Below are positions 44,649 to 53,647 of a DNA stretch of 64,000 bases, piece by piece. The notes below the pieces were generated by a model. That model was not told the origin of the DNA, did no database searches, and was given only the letters and a program-made list of their open reading frames with translations. Position numbers and translations under genes: made by a program. Within the stretch, counting starts at the first letter, position 1. The number at the start of each line of letters is the position of its first letter. The stretch is from Streptomyces cavernae (GTDB taxonomy: Bacteria > Actinomycetota > Actinomycetes > Streptomycetales > Streptomycetaceae), in assembly GCF_004023625.1 (NCBI RefSeq), contig NZ_RPDJ01000014.1, positions 1 to 64,000 on the forward strand. Direction: 5' to 3'.

Positions 44649-45254
44649 ATGCCAGGACACTTCGAACCGACCTCCGGCGGCGGCGCCGCCGTCGCGCTCG
44701 ACGAGGTCGAGATCTCCATCATCCGCTCGCTGGCCGTGCAGCTCCTGGAGCTGATCGGCCCCGGTCCGGCGGAGGGTGCCCCCGAGGACCCGCTCGCCGA
44801 ACTGTTCGCCGAGGGTCCGAGCGAGCCGCCGAAGGACCCGGTGCTCAGGCGGCTCTTCCCCGACGCCTACGGCGGTCCCGGCGGCGAACCGGTCCCCCCC
44901 AAGGAGGCCGAGGAGCAGCACGCGCACTCCGCGGAGTTCCGCCGCTTCACCGAGAACGATCTGCGGGCCGGTAAACGCGACAACGCCCTCGCGGTGATCC
45001 GCTCCCTGGACGCGCTCACCACCGCGGGCAACGGCGGCGCGGTCCTCGAACTGTCCGCCGAGGAATCCGTGCAGTGGCTCGGCGCACTCAACGACCTGCG
45101 TCTGGCCATCGGCGCCCGTCTGGAGATCGCCGACGAGGAGGACACCGACCTGCTCTACCGGCTGCCGGACGAGGACCCGCGCAAGCCCATGGTGATGGCC
45201 TACCTCTGGCTGGGCGGGCTCCAGGAGACGCTCGTCGAGACCCTGATGCCCTGA
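44649..45254 (+). CDS. DUF2017 protein
   Basis: This 201-residue actinobacterial protein of unknown function belongs to the DUF2017 family. It has LDEVEISIIRSLAVQLLELI near its start and a helical, acidic middle. A conserved C-terminal segment around DEDPRKPMVMAYLWLGGLQE follows. It is soluble, and its gene lies directly behind clpS in many actinomycetes, suggesting a link to ClpS-dependent proteolysis (inference). Confidence 0.85.
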   Translation: MPGHFEPTSGGGAAVALDEVEISIIRSLAVQLLELIGPGPAEGAPEDPLAELFAEGPSEPPKDPVLRRLFPDAYGGPGGEPVPPKEAEEQHAHSAEFRRFTENDLRAGKRDNALAVIRSLDALTTAGNGGAVLELSAEESVQWLGALNDLRLAIGARLEIADEEDTDLLYRLPDEDPRKPMVMAYLWLGGLQETLVETLMP

Positions 45255-45265
45255 CCCGCCGAGAG

Positions 45266-45350
45266 CCTGACGCCCCGGTCTGTCGGAGAACGGCCGCTGT
45301 CCGGACTTCCTGACGCCCTGGCCTGTCGGGGAACGCCGCTGTCCGGACAT
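45266..45350 (+). repeat. Tandem duplication of 42-43 bp after the DUF2017 gene
   Basis: Two adjacent copies (45266-45308 and 45309-45350) share CCTGACGCCC at the start and CCGCTGTCCGGAC near the end, with a few changes. They begin 11 bases after the stop codon. Confidence 0.8.
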
Positions 45351-45402
45351 GTCCCCGTTGGGGCATGTCTCTCTTCGGGCGGTGGCAAATCGGGACATGT
45401 CC
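45345..45402. promoter_or_regulatory. GGACATGTCC palindromes upstream of the amino acid permease
   Basis: Two perfect GGACATGTCC palindromes (45345-45354 and 45393-45402) flank an imperfect one, GGGCATGTCT (45361-45370). Centres are 16 and 32 bp apart. Another palindrome, GTGGCG-TG-CGCCAC, lies at 45504-45517. The first group is a candidate operator cluster. Confidence 0.5.
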
Positions 45403-45712
45403 GCTCTCGCGTTCGCTCAGAGGACGCTCAAATCCGGATAACGATCACGTCACCGCGACCGCGTCCTATGCGGCGCCCGATGTCCTTTTGTCCGGTTCTC
45501 CTTGTGGCGTGCGCCACGAGTCGCTGAGTCGATCAATGTTTTCGGCGTGATAAATCTTCACGACCGCCTGCCGGGACCACCCATGTCCCCGCAGGGGCGC
45601 CACCGAGCCGGCCACCGCCGGTCTGGCAGGACTCCGTCACATCCGGGGGGATCGGGACCCGATCCGAGGCCGACGAACGGCCCGGGTCGGCATGGAGAAA
45701 GGCGCACCACAC

Positions 45713-47167
45713 ATGACCTCAGCGCAGGTCGACAGTCAGTACGACGACGGCAATGAGGCCGTGGGCGGCGACGCCCCCGAAGAGGGGTACGAGCGCGGGC
45801 TCGGCAGCCGTCAGGTCCAGATGATCGCGATCGGCGGCGCCATCGGCGTCGGCCTCTTCCTGGGGGCCGGGGCGAACATCGCCAAGGCCGGGCCCAGTCT
45901 CATCCTGATGTACGCCCTCGCGGGCGCGATCGTCTTCTTCATCATGCGGGCCCTCGGCGAACTGCTCCTCTACCGCCCCGTCTCGGGCTCCTTCGCGGAG
46001 TACTCCCGGGAGTTCCTCGGCCCGTTCTTCGGCTACTTCACCGGCTGGACGTACTGGCTGATGTGGGTGGTCACCGGCATGGCCGAGCTGACCGCCGCCG
46101 CGATCTACGTCAACTACTGGTTCCCCGCGGTCCCTCGGTGGGTGACCGCACTGGCGTTCCTGCTGATCCTCTTCGTGGCCAACCTGATCTCGGTGAAGCT
46201 GTTCGGCGAGATCGAGTTCTGGTTCTCGATGGTCAAGGTCACCGCCCTGATCGGCATGATCGTCATCGGCCTGGGCGTGCTCACCTTCGGCTTCAGCGCC
46301 GCCGGCGACACCGCCGCAGTCTCCAACCTCTGGGCCTTCGACGGCTTCTTCCCCAAGGGCGTCGGCTCCTCCCTGATGACCCTGCAGGGCGTGATGTTCG
46401 CCTACCTCGCCGTCGAACTGGTCGGCGTCACCGCCGGTGAGTCGGAGAACCCCGAGAAGACGCTCCCCAAGGCGATCAACACCCTGCCCTGGCGTATCGC
46501 CCTGTTCTACGTCGGCGCCCTCACCGTCATCCTCTGCGTGGTGAAGTGGACCGAGTTCGCGCCCGGTGTGAGCCCCTTCGTCGCCGCCTTCGCCAAGATC
46601 GGCATCCCGGCCGGCGCGGGCATCGTCAACTTCGTGGTCCTCACCGCGGCCCTGTCCTCCTGCAACTCCGGCATGTACTCCACCGGCCGGATGCTGCGCA
46701 ACCTCGCGGAGAGCGGCGAGGCACCCAAGGCCTTCACCCGCCTCTCGGCCACCAAGACCCCGGCCGTCGGCATCACCCTCTCCACCGCCTTCATGGGCAT
46801 CGGCGTGGTCCTCAACTACATCGTCCCGGAGAAGGCTTTCGGCTACGTCACCTCCGTCGCCACCGCCGCCGGCATCTGGACCTGGTTGATGATCCTGATC
46901 AGCCACGTCCTGTACCGCCGCGCGGTCGACGCGGGCCGACTGCCCGCCTCCTCCTTCCCCGCCCCCGGCGGCACGGTGTGCAGCTGGATCGCCATCGCGT
47001 TCCTGGTCTTCGTCACCGGTCTGATCGCCTACGACGCAGACTCCCGCATCTGCCTGTTCGTCATGGCGGGCTGGGCCGCCGCGCTGGCAGTCGGCTGGGC
47101 ACTGCTCAAGGCGAAGAACCCCGAGGTCACCCAGCGCCGGGACCCGGACCTCGAGAAGGTCGGCTGA
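45713..47167 (+). CDS. Amino acid permease (APC family, GABA permease-like)
   Basis: This 484-residue importer has about 12 helices. The first carries the amino acid transporter signature GGAIGVGLFLGAG, and later NSGMYSTGRMLRNLAE is shared with the AnsP/GabP/ProY branch. The start is ATG 45713, preceded by GGAGAAAGG; an ATG at 45692 overlaps that site. It has a 25-residue acidic N-terminus. Substrate is not determinable. It is transcribed alone and ends in a strong terminator. Confidence 0.87.
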   Translation: MTSAQVDSQYDDGNEAVGGDAPEEGYERGLGSRQVQMIAIGGAIGVGLFLGAGANIAKAGPSLILMYALAGAIVFFIMRALGELLLYRPVSGSFAEYSREFLGPFFGYFTGWTYWLMWVVTGMAELTAAAIYVNYWFPAVPRWVTALAFLLILFVANLISVKLFGEIEFWFSMVKVTALIGMIVIGLGVLTFGFSAAGDTAAVSNLWAFDGFFPKGVGSSLMTLQGVMFAYLAVELVGVTAGESENPEKTLPKAINTLPWRIALFYVGALTVILCVVKWTEFAPGVSPFVAAFAKIGIPAGAGIVNFVVLTAALSSCNSGMYSTGRMLRNLAESGEAPKAFTRLSATKTPAVGITLSTAFMGIGVVLNYIVPEKAFGYVTSVATAAGIWTWLMILISHVLYRRAVDAGRLPASSFPAPGGTVCSWIAIAFLVFVTGLIAYDADSRICLFVMAGWAAALAVGWALLKAKNPEVTQRRDPDLEKVG

Positions 47168-47243
47168 CCAGGCGCGAGTAAAGACGTACGAGCGCCGCAG
47201 AGGTGATCCGGGCCGTCCGGCCCGAGGCGCGCGTCCGGCATGT

Positions 47244-47280
47244 GGGCAATCCCGTACCAACCCTCGGTACGGGATTGCCC
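47244..47280 (+). terminator. Permease terminator
   Basis: GGGCAATCCCGTACC (47244-47258) pairs perfectly with 47266-47280 around a 7-nt loop, followed by TTCTGCTT. Confidence 0.9.
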
Positions 47281-47300
47281 TTCTGCTTATCCTGACGCTC

Positions 47301-47723
47301 ATGCTGACCATCACCCAGGCGCTCGTCGACCAGATCGTCGCCCACGCCCGCCAGGACCACCCCGACGAGGCGTGCGGCGTGGTCGCCGGCCCGGCCGGCT
47401 CCGACCGCCCCGAGCGCTTCGTCCCCATGCTCAACGCCGCCCGTTCGCCCACCTTCTACGAGTTCGACTCCGGCGATCTGCTGAAGCTGTACCGCGAGCT
47501 GGACGACCGCGACGAGGAGCCGGTGATCATCTACCACTCCCACACGGCGACCGAGGCGTACCCGTCCCGCACGGACATCTCGTACGCGAACGAGCCCGGT
47601 GCGCACTACGTCCTGGTCTCGACGGCGGACACCGACGACGCCGGCCCCTTCCAGTTCCGCTCCTTCCGGATCGTCGAGGGAGAGGTGACGGAGGAGGAGG
47701 TCAAGGTCGTGGAGGCGTACTGA
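47301..47723 (+). CDS. mec: JAMM/MPN metalloprotease, Mec-type CysO-cysteine peptidase
   Basis: This 140-residue zinc peptidase of the JAB1/MPN family has the JAMM residues Glu23 (DEACG), His79 and His81 (HSH), Ser89 and Asp92 complete. In M. tuberculosis the homologue Mec+ cuts cysteine off the CysO-cysteine adduct, completing thiocarboxylate-based cysteine synthesis. Here it lies just upstream of a Cys leader peptide, cysO and cysM. It may also trim the CysO tail. The start is 20 bases after the permease terminator. Confidence 0.88.
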   Translation: MLTITQALVDQIVAHARQDHPDEACGVVAGPAGSDRPERFVPMLNAARSPTFYEFDSGDLLKLYRELDDRDEEPVIIYHSHTATEAYPSRTDISYANEPGAHYVLVSTADTDDAGPFQFRSFRIVEGEVTEEEVKVVEAY

Positions 47724-47811
47724 CCAGGGGAGTCCCGCAGTTCGGTCAGAATTCATCCAGTATGTGAGATCACACCCTGGGACCCCGAACGGGAATCGAT
47801 ACCATGAGCGC

Positions 47812-47907
47812 ATGGTTACCCACGACGTGAGCGACAAGACGCCGGGCATGCTGCTCGTGGCGCGGCTGCACGTCGACCTGTGCAGGCTCGCCAGCGCCAT
47901 CTGTTGA
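47812..47907 (+). CDS. Putative cysteine leader peptide upstream of cysO-cysM
   Basis: This 31-residue ORF ends LHVDLCRLASAIC with two Cys codons, the second being the last codon before the stop. A shorter start at ATG 47848 gives 19 residues. Arg-Leu-His-x-Asp-Leu-Cys leaders upstream of sulfur assimilation genes are widespread in actinobacteria. They are thought to sense Cys-tRNA by stalling. It lies 131 bases before cysO. No ribosome-binding site is obvious at 47812, so it may be translated leaderless or from 47848. Confidence 0.75.
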   Translation: MVTHDVSDKTPGMLLVARLHVDLCRLASAIC

Positions 47908-48038
47908 CGCACCCCGCGCCGGCGCCCTGCCGCCGTAGGCCCGTGGCCGCGGCGCGAGTCCGCCCGCACCTCCTGAAGCTGTTCCGCGCTGCCGTGCGCC
48001 CACCGACCTTCTCGACTCTTCCGACAGGAGCCGCAACC

Positions 48039-48317
48039 ATGGCCATCGAGGTCCGCATCCCCACCATCCTCCGCCAGTACACCGACGGTCAGAAGGCGGT
48101 GGAGGGCAACGGGGACACCCTCGCCGATCTCTTCGCCGACCTCGAGACCCGGCACACCGGCATCCACGCGCGCATCGTCGACGGCGGTGAACTGCGCCGC
48201 TTCGTCAACGTCTACCTCAACGACGAGGACGTCCGCTTCCTGGAAGGCATCAACACCAAGGTCGCGGACGGCGACAACGTCACGATCCTGCCGGCCGTGG
48301 CCGGCGGCATGTCCTGA
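48039..48317 (+). CDS. cysO: CysO-like sulfur carrier protein (ThiS/MoaD fold)
   Basis: This 92-residue ubiquitin-like carrier delivers sulfur, as a C-terminal thiocarboxylate, to CysM for cysteine formation. MAIEVRIPTILRQYTDGQK and NVYLNDEDVRFLEG are typical. The C-terminus reads AVAGG-MS: the essential Gly-Gly (89-90) is followed by Met-Ser, which must be removed before activation. The neighbouring JAMM protease is the obvious candidate. GACAGGAG precedes ATG 48039. cysM follows after 16 bases. Confidence 0.88.
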   Translation: MAIEVRIPTILRQYTDGQKAVEGNGDTLADLFADLETRHTGIHARIVDGGELRRFVNVYLNDEDVRFLEGINTKVADGDNVTILPAVAGGMS

Positions 48318-48327
48318 TCGGTCCTGA

Positions 48328-49284
<957 letters not shown>

Positions 49285-49691
49285 CTCCCGGGCCCGCCGG
49301 CCCTGGGGTCCCGCGTGTCGGTCGAGAGAGGCCGGGGGCGACCCGGGGGCAGGCCGTGGAGAAGCCGGGGACGATCCGGGGAGGAGCGGGGGACGAGCCG
49401 GGGGCGAGCCGTGGAGAAGCCGGGAGCTTGACGGGGGGACGGGCAGGGGCGCGGGGGTGAAAAGCGACCAATCCGACATACCCGGCGTAGGCTCGTACGG
49501 AACCGCGAGCCACGCCGAGAAGCCCGGGCGCAGCAGCCGACTTCCATCGAACCGGTGACAGCACAGGTGAGTTCGCCCACAACGGCCCCTGCCGGAGGAG
49601 CGACGCACCCTTTTGCGCCTTACGCTCGACGAACCGCACGACCCCCGTTTTCCTTATCTCCACTTCACGCCAGCGCGGAGGTTCCAGCTCT
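49285..49691 (+). repeat. GC-rich gap with GCCGTGGAGAAGCCGGG repeats
   Basis: GCCGTGGAGAAGCCGGG occurs at 49353-49369 and 49408-49424 within a degenerate GGGGACGA-rich tract (49315-49440). The remaining 250 bases must contain the promoter of the MBL gene; no terminator or gene is visible. Confidence 0.6.
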
Positions 49692-50444
49692 ATGAAGCTC
49701 ACCGTCGTCGGCTGCTCGGGGTCGTTCCCGTCCGCGGAATCGGCCTGCTCGAGCTACCTCGTAGAGGCCGACGGCTTCCGGCTGCTCCTCGACATGGGCA
49801 ACGGCGCCCTCGGCGAGCTACAGCGCCACTGCGGTCTCTACGACCTCGACGCGATCTTCCTCAGTCATCTGCACGCCGACCACTGCATCGACATGTGCGC
49901 GTACTTCGTGGCGCGCTACTACCGCCACGACGGCGGTCGCTGCGCCCCGATCCCGGTCTACGGACCCGAGGGCACCGAGCAGCGCCTGACCACGGCCTAC
50001 GCCGACACTCCCTCGGCGTCCTCCATGAGCGAGGTCTTCGACTTCCACACCGTCAAGCCGAGCACCTTCGAGATCGGCCCCTTCACGGTCCACACCGAAC
50101 GCGTGCGCCATCCCGTGGAGGCGTACGCGATCCGGATCGAGCACGGCGGACGGTCGCTGACGTACTCCGGAGACACGGGCGTGAGCAGCGCCCTGGAGGA
50201 ACTCGCGCAGGACACCGATCTGTTCCTCTGCGAGGCCGCGTTCACGCACGGCAAGGAGAACATCCCGGACCTGCACCTCAACGGGCTGGAGGCCGGCGAG
50301 ACCGCCACCCGGGCCGGGGCCCGCCGACTGGTGCTCACCCACATTCCGCCGTGGACGGACCCCCAGGTCAATCTGGCGGACGCCCGGGCCGCGTACGCCG
50401 GCCCGGTGGAGCTGGCGGCGCCGCGCACGACGTACGAGATCTAG
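49692..50444 (+). CDS. MBL-fold metallo-hydrolase (RNase Z-like)
   Basis: This 250-residue metallo-beta-lactamase-fold hydrolase has the metal motif SHLHADHCID (His59-His64), YSGDTG for the bridging Asp, and LTHIPPW near the C-terminus. The opening LTVVGCSGSFPSAESACSSY is typical of stand-alone phosphodiesterase/RNase Z-like proteins. Substrate unknown. It is transcribed alone and followed by a 16-bp hairpin. Confidence 0.85.
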   Translation: MKLTVVGCSGSFPSAESACSSYLVEADGFRLLLDMGNGALGELQRHCGLYDLDAIFLSHLHADHCIDMCAYFVARYYRHDGGRCAPIPVYGPEGTEQRLTTAYADTPSASSMSEVFDFHTVKPSTFEIGPFTVHTERVRHPVEAYAIRIEHGGRSLTYSGDTGVSSALEELAQDTDLFLCEAAFTHGKENIPDLHLNGLEAGETATRAGARRLVLTHIPPWTDPQVNLADARAAYAGPVELAAPRTTYEI

Positions 50445-50581
50445 GCCTGCCGGCCCGGCACTCGGGCACACCCCCCTCCGCGCAGGCATCCCGGCCCTCG
50501 GTCCCCAGCGCGGGCATCCCGGCTCTCGGGCCCGGCGCAAGTACCCCGACCGGCGGCCCCGGGGGCGTACCCGAAGACATG

Positions 50582-50618
50582 CGAAGGCCCCCTCAGCCGA
50601 GCGCTGAGGGGGCCTTCG
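50582..50618. terminator. 16-bp bidirectional terminator (MBL gene and nagE2)
   Basis: Positions 50582-50597 pair perfectly with 50603-50618 around CGAGC. It lies between the convergent MBL and nagE2 genes. Confidence 0.9.
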
Positions 50619-50650
50619 CGGTGAGCCCTACAGGGACGGGACGGGTGGGC

Positions 50651-51901
50651 TCACGCCTTGGTCAGGTCCTCGACCTCCTCCTCGGGCTCGCGGCCCGGGG
50701 TGGTGAGGTTGAACTTGACGATGGCGAACCGGAAGACGAAGTAGTAGATCGCGCCGAACACCAGACCGATCGGGATGATCAGCCAGGGCCTTGTGGCGAG
50801 GTTCCAGTTCAGGGCGTAGTCGATCGCACCGGCGGAGAAGGTGAAGCCGGCGTGTACGCCGAGCGCCCAGGTGACCGCCATGGACAGGGCGGTGAGCACC
50901 GCGTGGATCGCGTACAGCAGCGGCGCGATGAACATGAACGAGAACTCGATCGGCTCGGTCACACCGGTCACGAAGGAGGTCAGCGCCACCGAGAGCATCA
51001 GACCCATGACGGCCTTGCGGCGCTCGGGGCGGGCCGTGTGCGCTATGGCGAGCGCGGCGGCCGGCAGACCGAACATCATGATCGGGAAGAAGCCCGTCAT
51101 GAACTGTCCGGCGGTCGGGTCACCGGCGAAGAAGCGGTTCAGGTCGCCGTGGATGACCTCGCCCGCGGCGTTCTTGAAGTCACCGATCTGGAACCAGGAG
51201 ACGGCGTTCACGAACTGGTGCATGCCGATCGGGATCAGCGCGCGGTTGATCAGACCGAACAAGGCCGCACCCACGGCGCCGAGGCCGGTGATCCACTCGC
51301 CGAAGTTGGAGATGACCTCACCGATCGGCTCCCAGACCAGGCCGAAGAAGACGCCCGCGAGGGTACCGACGAAGGCCATGATGATCGGGACGAGCCGGCG
51401 GCCGTTGAAGAAGCCGAGCCAGTCGACCAGCTTGGTGCGGTGGAACTTCTGCCACAGCACGGCGGACAGCAGACCCATGATGATGCCGCCGAGGACACCG
51501 GGGTTGTTGTAGGTGGCGGCGACGTCCGCGCCATCCTGGATCTTGGCCTCGGTAACGGGGAAGGCCTTGAGGACATTGCTGTAGACGAGGAATCCGACCA
51601 GGGCCGCGAGTGCGGTGGAGCCGTCCGACTTCTTCGCGAAGCCGATCGCGACGCCGACGCAGAAGAGCAGCGGCAGGTTGTCGAAGACGGCGCCGCCCGC
51701 GGTCGCGAAGACGGAGGCGACCTTCGGCCAGCCGAGTCCGTCGGCGCCGAACACGTCGGGCTGACCGAGTCGCAGCAGGATGCCCGCCGCCGGAAGCACG
51801 GCGATGGGGAGCTGCAGGCTGCGGCCGATCTTCTGCAGGCCCTGGAACAGGCCGGATCCCCACTTCTTCGCGGGGGCCGCCGTGGCTGTGGCGGTGCTCA
51901 T
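50651..51901 (-). CDS. nagE2: PTS N-acetylglucosamine transporter subunit IIC
   Basis: This 416-residue membrane component of the GlcNAc phosphotransferase system imports and, with IIB, phosphorylates GlcNAc. Sequence KIGRSLQLPIAVLPAAGILLRLG opens the PTS EIIC domain. HQFVNAVSWFQIG and the FVTGVTEPIEFSF signature carry the sugar-binding region. GGAGG lies 6 bases before the start. It is divergent from nagF, and the promoter region carries two DasR-like operators. In S. coelicolor NagE2 (SCO2907 from memory) is the GlcNAc permease. Confidence 0.93.
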   Translation of the reverse strand: MSTATATAAPAKKWGSGLFQGLQKIGRSLQLPIAVLPAAGILLRLGQPDVFGADGLGWPKVASVFATAGGAVFDNLPLLFCVGVAIGFAKKSDGSTALAALVGFLVYSNVLKAFPVTEAKIQDGADVAATYNNPGVLGGIIMGLLSAVLWQKFHRTKLVDWLGFFNGRRLVPIIMAFVGTLAGVFFGLVWEPIGEVISNFGEWITGLGAVGAALFGLINRALIPIGMHQFVNAVSWFQIGDFKNAAGEVIHGDLNRFFAGDPTAGQFMTGFFPIMMFGLPAAALAIAHTARPERRKAVMGLMLSVALTSFVTGVTEPIEFSFMFIAPLLYAIHAVLTALSMAVTWALGVHAGFTFSAGAIDYALNWNLATRPWLIIPIGLVFGAIYYFVFRFAIVKFNLTTPGREPEEEVEDLTKA

Positions 51902-51917
51902 GGTGCCTCCAAGGGGG

Positions 51918-51950
51918 CGTGGTCTACACCACTCAGTGGTGTAGACCATG
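51918..51950. promoter_or_regulatory. Two abutting DasR operators forming a 29-bp palindrome
   Basis: dre-like sites at 51918-51933 (14 of 16 matches to ASTGGTCTAGACCAST) and 51935-51950 (13 of 16) are inverted copies. Positions 51920-51933 and 51935-51948 form a perfect 14-bp inverted repeat with one central base. It lies 17 bp before the nagE2 start on that strand. DasR is the GlcNAc-6-phosphate-responsive repressor. Confidence 0.8.
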
Positions 51951-52242
51951 TTGTAGCACGGTGAAGGCCAGATAAGGAACCCATCAATTTGTCGCGATTG
52001 GATTACCGGTCGAATGACTCCCAACGGGACGAATCACCAACCGATGTCCGCGCGTCTGAGCGCCCCCCTCCGCCAGAGGAGCGCCAACTGCCGTCCGTCG
52101 ACGGCGCATTGCGGTACGGGTGGGGTGTGCGGGCAGCCGGTCGACAGCCGGGCGGTTTGTCGGCACTGTGTCGATGCCCCGCGCGAGACCGGCCGTCCAC
52201 TGTGCGCACCGGTGGCGCAGCCGGGTTTCGCGCGCACCCGAC

Positions 52243-52258
52243 TGTGGTGTAGACCAGT
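52243..52258. promoter_or_regulatory. DasR operator upstream of nagF
   Basis: TGTGGTGTAGACCAGT matches the DasR consensus at 14 of 16 positions, 44 bp before the nagF start. The region between this and the nagE2 operators (51951-52242) holds no gene or other motif I can support. Confidence 0.75.
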
Positions 52259-52302
52259 GCTACGAGGGACCCATCACGTCCTGGAGCATCAGGGAGAAAG
52301 AC

Positions 52303-52536
52303 ATGGCCACCAAGGCTGAGAAGATCGTCGCCGGACTGGGCGGCATCGACAACATCGAAGAGGTCGAGGGCTGTATCACCCGACTGCGCACCGAGGTCAT
52401 CGACGCGTCGAAGGTCGACGACGCTGCGCTCAAGGCCGCCGGCGCCCACGGAGTGGTGAAGATGGGCACGGCGATCCAGGTGGTCATCGGTACGGACGCG
52501 GACCCGATCGCGGCCGAGATCGAAGACATGATGTGA
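52303..52536 (+). CDS. nagF: PTS N-acetylglucosamine-specific subunit IIB
   Basis: This 77-residue EIIB protein transfers phosphate from EIIA-Crr to the sugar carried by the IIC subunit. Cys24 in VEGCITRLR is the phosphorylation site. GLGGIDNIEEV and KMGTAIQVVIG are typical. AGGGAGAA precedes ATG 52303. Unlike S. coelicolor, no second IIC gene (nagE1) follows: rph comes next. Confidence 0.92.
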   Translation: MATKAEKIVAGLGGIDNIEEVEGCITRLRTEVIDASKVDDAALKAAGAHGVVKMGTAIQVVIGTDADPIAAEIEDMM

Positions 52537-52573
52537 CCCGTGACGTGATGTGACGCGATGTGACCTGGCGTCG

Positions 52574-52605
52574 AGGCCCCGTTCCGCTCATCCGGAACGG
52601 GGCCT
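52574..52605 (+). terminator. nagF terminator
   Basis: AGGCCCCGTTCCG pairs perfectly with CGGAACGGGGCCT around a 6-nt loop, 38 bases after the nagF stop, and is followed by TCG. Confidence 0.88.
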
Positions 52606-52631
52606 TCGCCGCAACGGATAGGCTCGTCGCC

Positions 52632-53363
52632 ATGTCTCGAATCGACGGCCGTACGCCCGAACAGCTCCGCCCCGTCACCATCGAACGCGGCTGGAGCAAG
52701 CACGCCGAGGGCTCCGTCCTCGTCTCCTTCGGCGACACCAGGGTCTTCTGCACCGCCTCCGTCACCGAGGGCGTCCCGCGCTGGCGCAAGGGCAGCGGGG
52801 AAGGCTGGGTCACCGCCGAGTACGCGATGCTGCCCCGCTCCACCAACACCCGCGGCGACCGCGAATCGGTCAGGGGCAAGATCGGAGGCCGTACGCACGA
52901 GATCAGCCGCCTCATCGGACGCTCCCTGCGCGCGGTCATCGACTACAAGGCCCTCGGCGAGAACACGATCGTCCTCGACTGCGATGTCCTCCAGGCCGAC
53001 GGCGGCACCCGCACCGCGGCGATCACCGGTGCCTACGTCGCACTCGCCGACGCCGTCGCCTGGGCACAGGCCAGAAAACTCGTGAAGGCCGGCCGCAAGC
53101 CCCTCACCGGCACCGTCTCCGCCGTCTCCGTCGGCATCGTCGGCGGCGTGCCCCTGCTCGACCTCTGCTACGAGGAGGACGTCAAGGCCGAGACGGACAT
53201 GAACGTCGTCTGCACCGGCGACGGACGCTTCGTCGAAGTCCAGGGCACCGCCGAGGCGGAACCCTTCGACCGCAAGGAACTCACCGCCCTGCTCGACCTC
53301 GCCGTCGCGGGCTGCGACGAACTCGCGCAGTTGCAGCGGGCGGCGCTCGAAGCAACCGCGTAG
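52632..53363 (+). CDS. rph: Ribonuclease PH
   Basis: This 243-residue phosphorolytic 3' exoribonuclease trims tRNA precursors. The family signature and catalytic segments are present ([14 protein letters not shown] start, [34 protein letters not shown] split around its centre). ATG 52632 begins the known length. It is followed by a repeat array, a small secreted protein, then rdgB, the usual rph-rdgB neighbourhood. Confidence 0.95.
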   Translation: MSRIDGRTPEQLRPVTIERGWSKHAEGSVLVSFGDTRVFCTASVTEGVPRWRKGSGEGWVTAEYAMLPRSTNTRGDRESVRGKIGGRTHEISRLIGRSLRAVIDYKALGENTIVLDCDVLQADGGTRTAAITGAYVALADAVAWAQARKLVKAGRKPLTGTVSAVSVGIVGGVPLLDLCYEEDVKAETDMNVVCTGDGRFVEVQGTAEAEPFDRKELTALLDLAVAGCDELAQLQRAALEATA

Positions 53364-53395
53364 CGGGAGTTCGCGTTCTAGTCCTATAAGACATC

Positions 53396-53500
53396 GTCCT
53401 GGACCAAGGCAACGTCCTGGACCAAGGCAACGTCCTGGACCAAGGCAACGTCCTGGACCAAGGCAACGTCCTGGACCAAGACAACGTCCTGAACCACAAC
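53396..53500 (+). repeat. Five 18-bp tandem repeats after rph
   Basis: GTCCTGGACCAAGGCAAC occurs as four perfect copies from 53396, with a fifth copy (one change) at 53468 and a degenerate 15-bp copy at 53486. No spacers separate the units. The frame shared with the downstream gene is open but has no start codon. Confidence 0.92.
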
Positions 53501-53647
53501 GTCCTGAACGACGTCAAAGACAAGGCTTCTCAGCAAGCCGACGGCGCACGGGCGGGACCGTGCGCCGAAGAGTGCACGGGCCGGCCCCGTGCACCCAGGG
53601 CGCACGGCCGGACCGTGCGTACCGTCCACACGGGGAGGAACCGTTCC

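Noticed and set aside
47880-48038. A longer start for cysO from 47880.
   Set aside because: That frame overlaps the leader peptide and gives a Pro/Arg-rich extension; GACAGGAG before ATG 48039 sets the start.
53396-53500. The repeat array resembles a CRISPR array at first sight.
   Set aside because: Units of 18 bp are directly contiguous with no unique spacers, and no cas gene is present.
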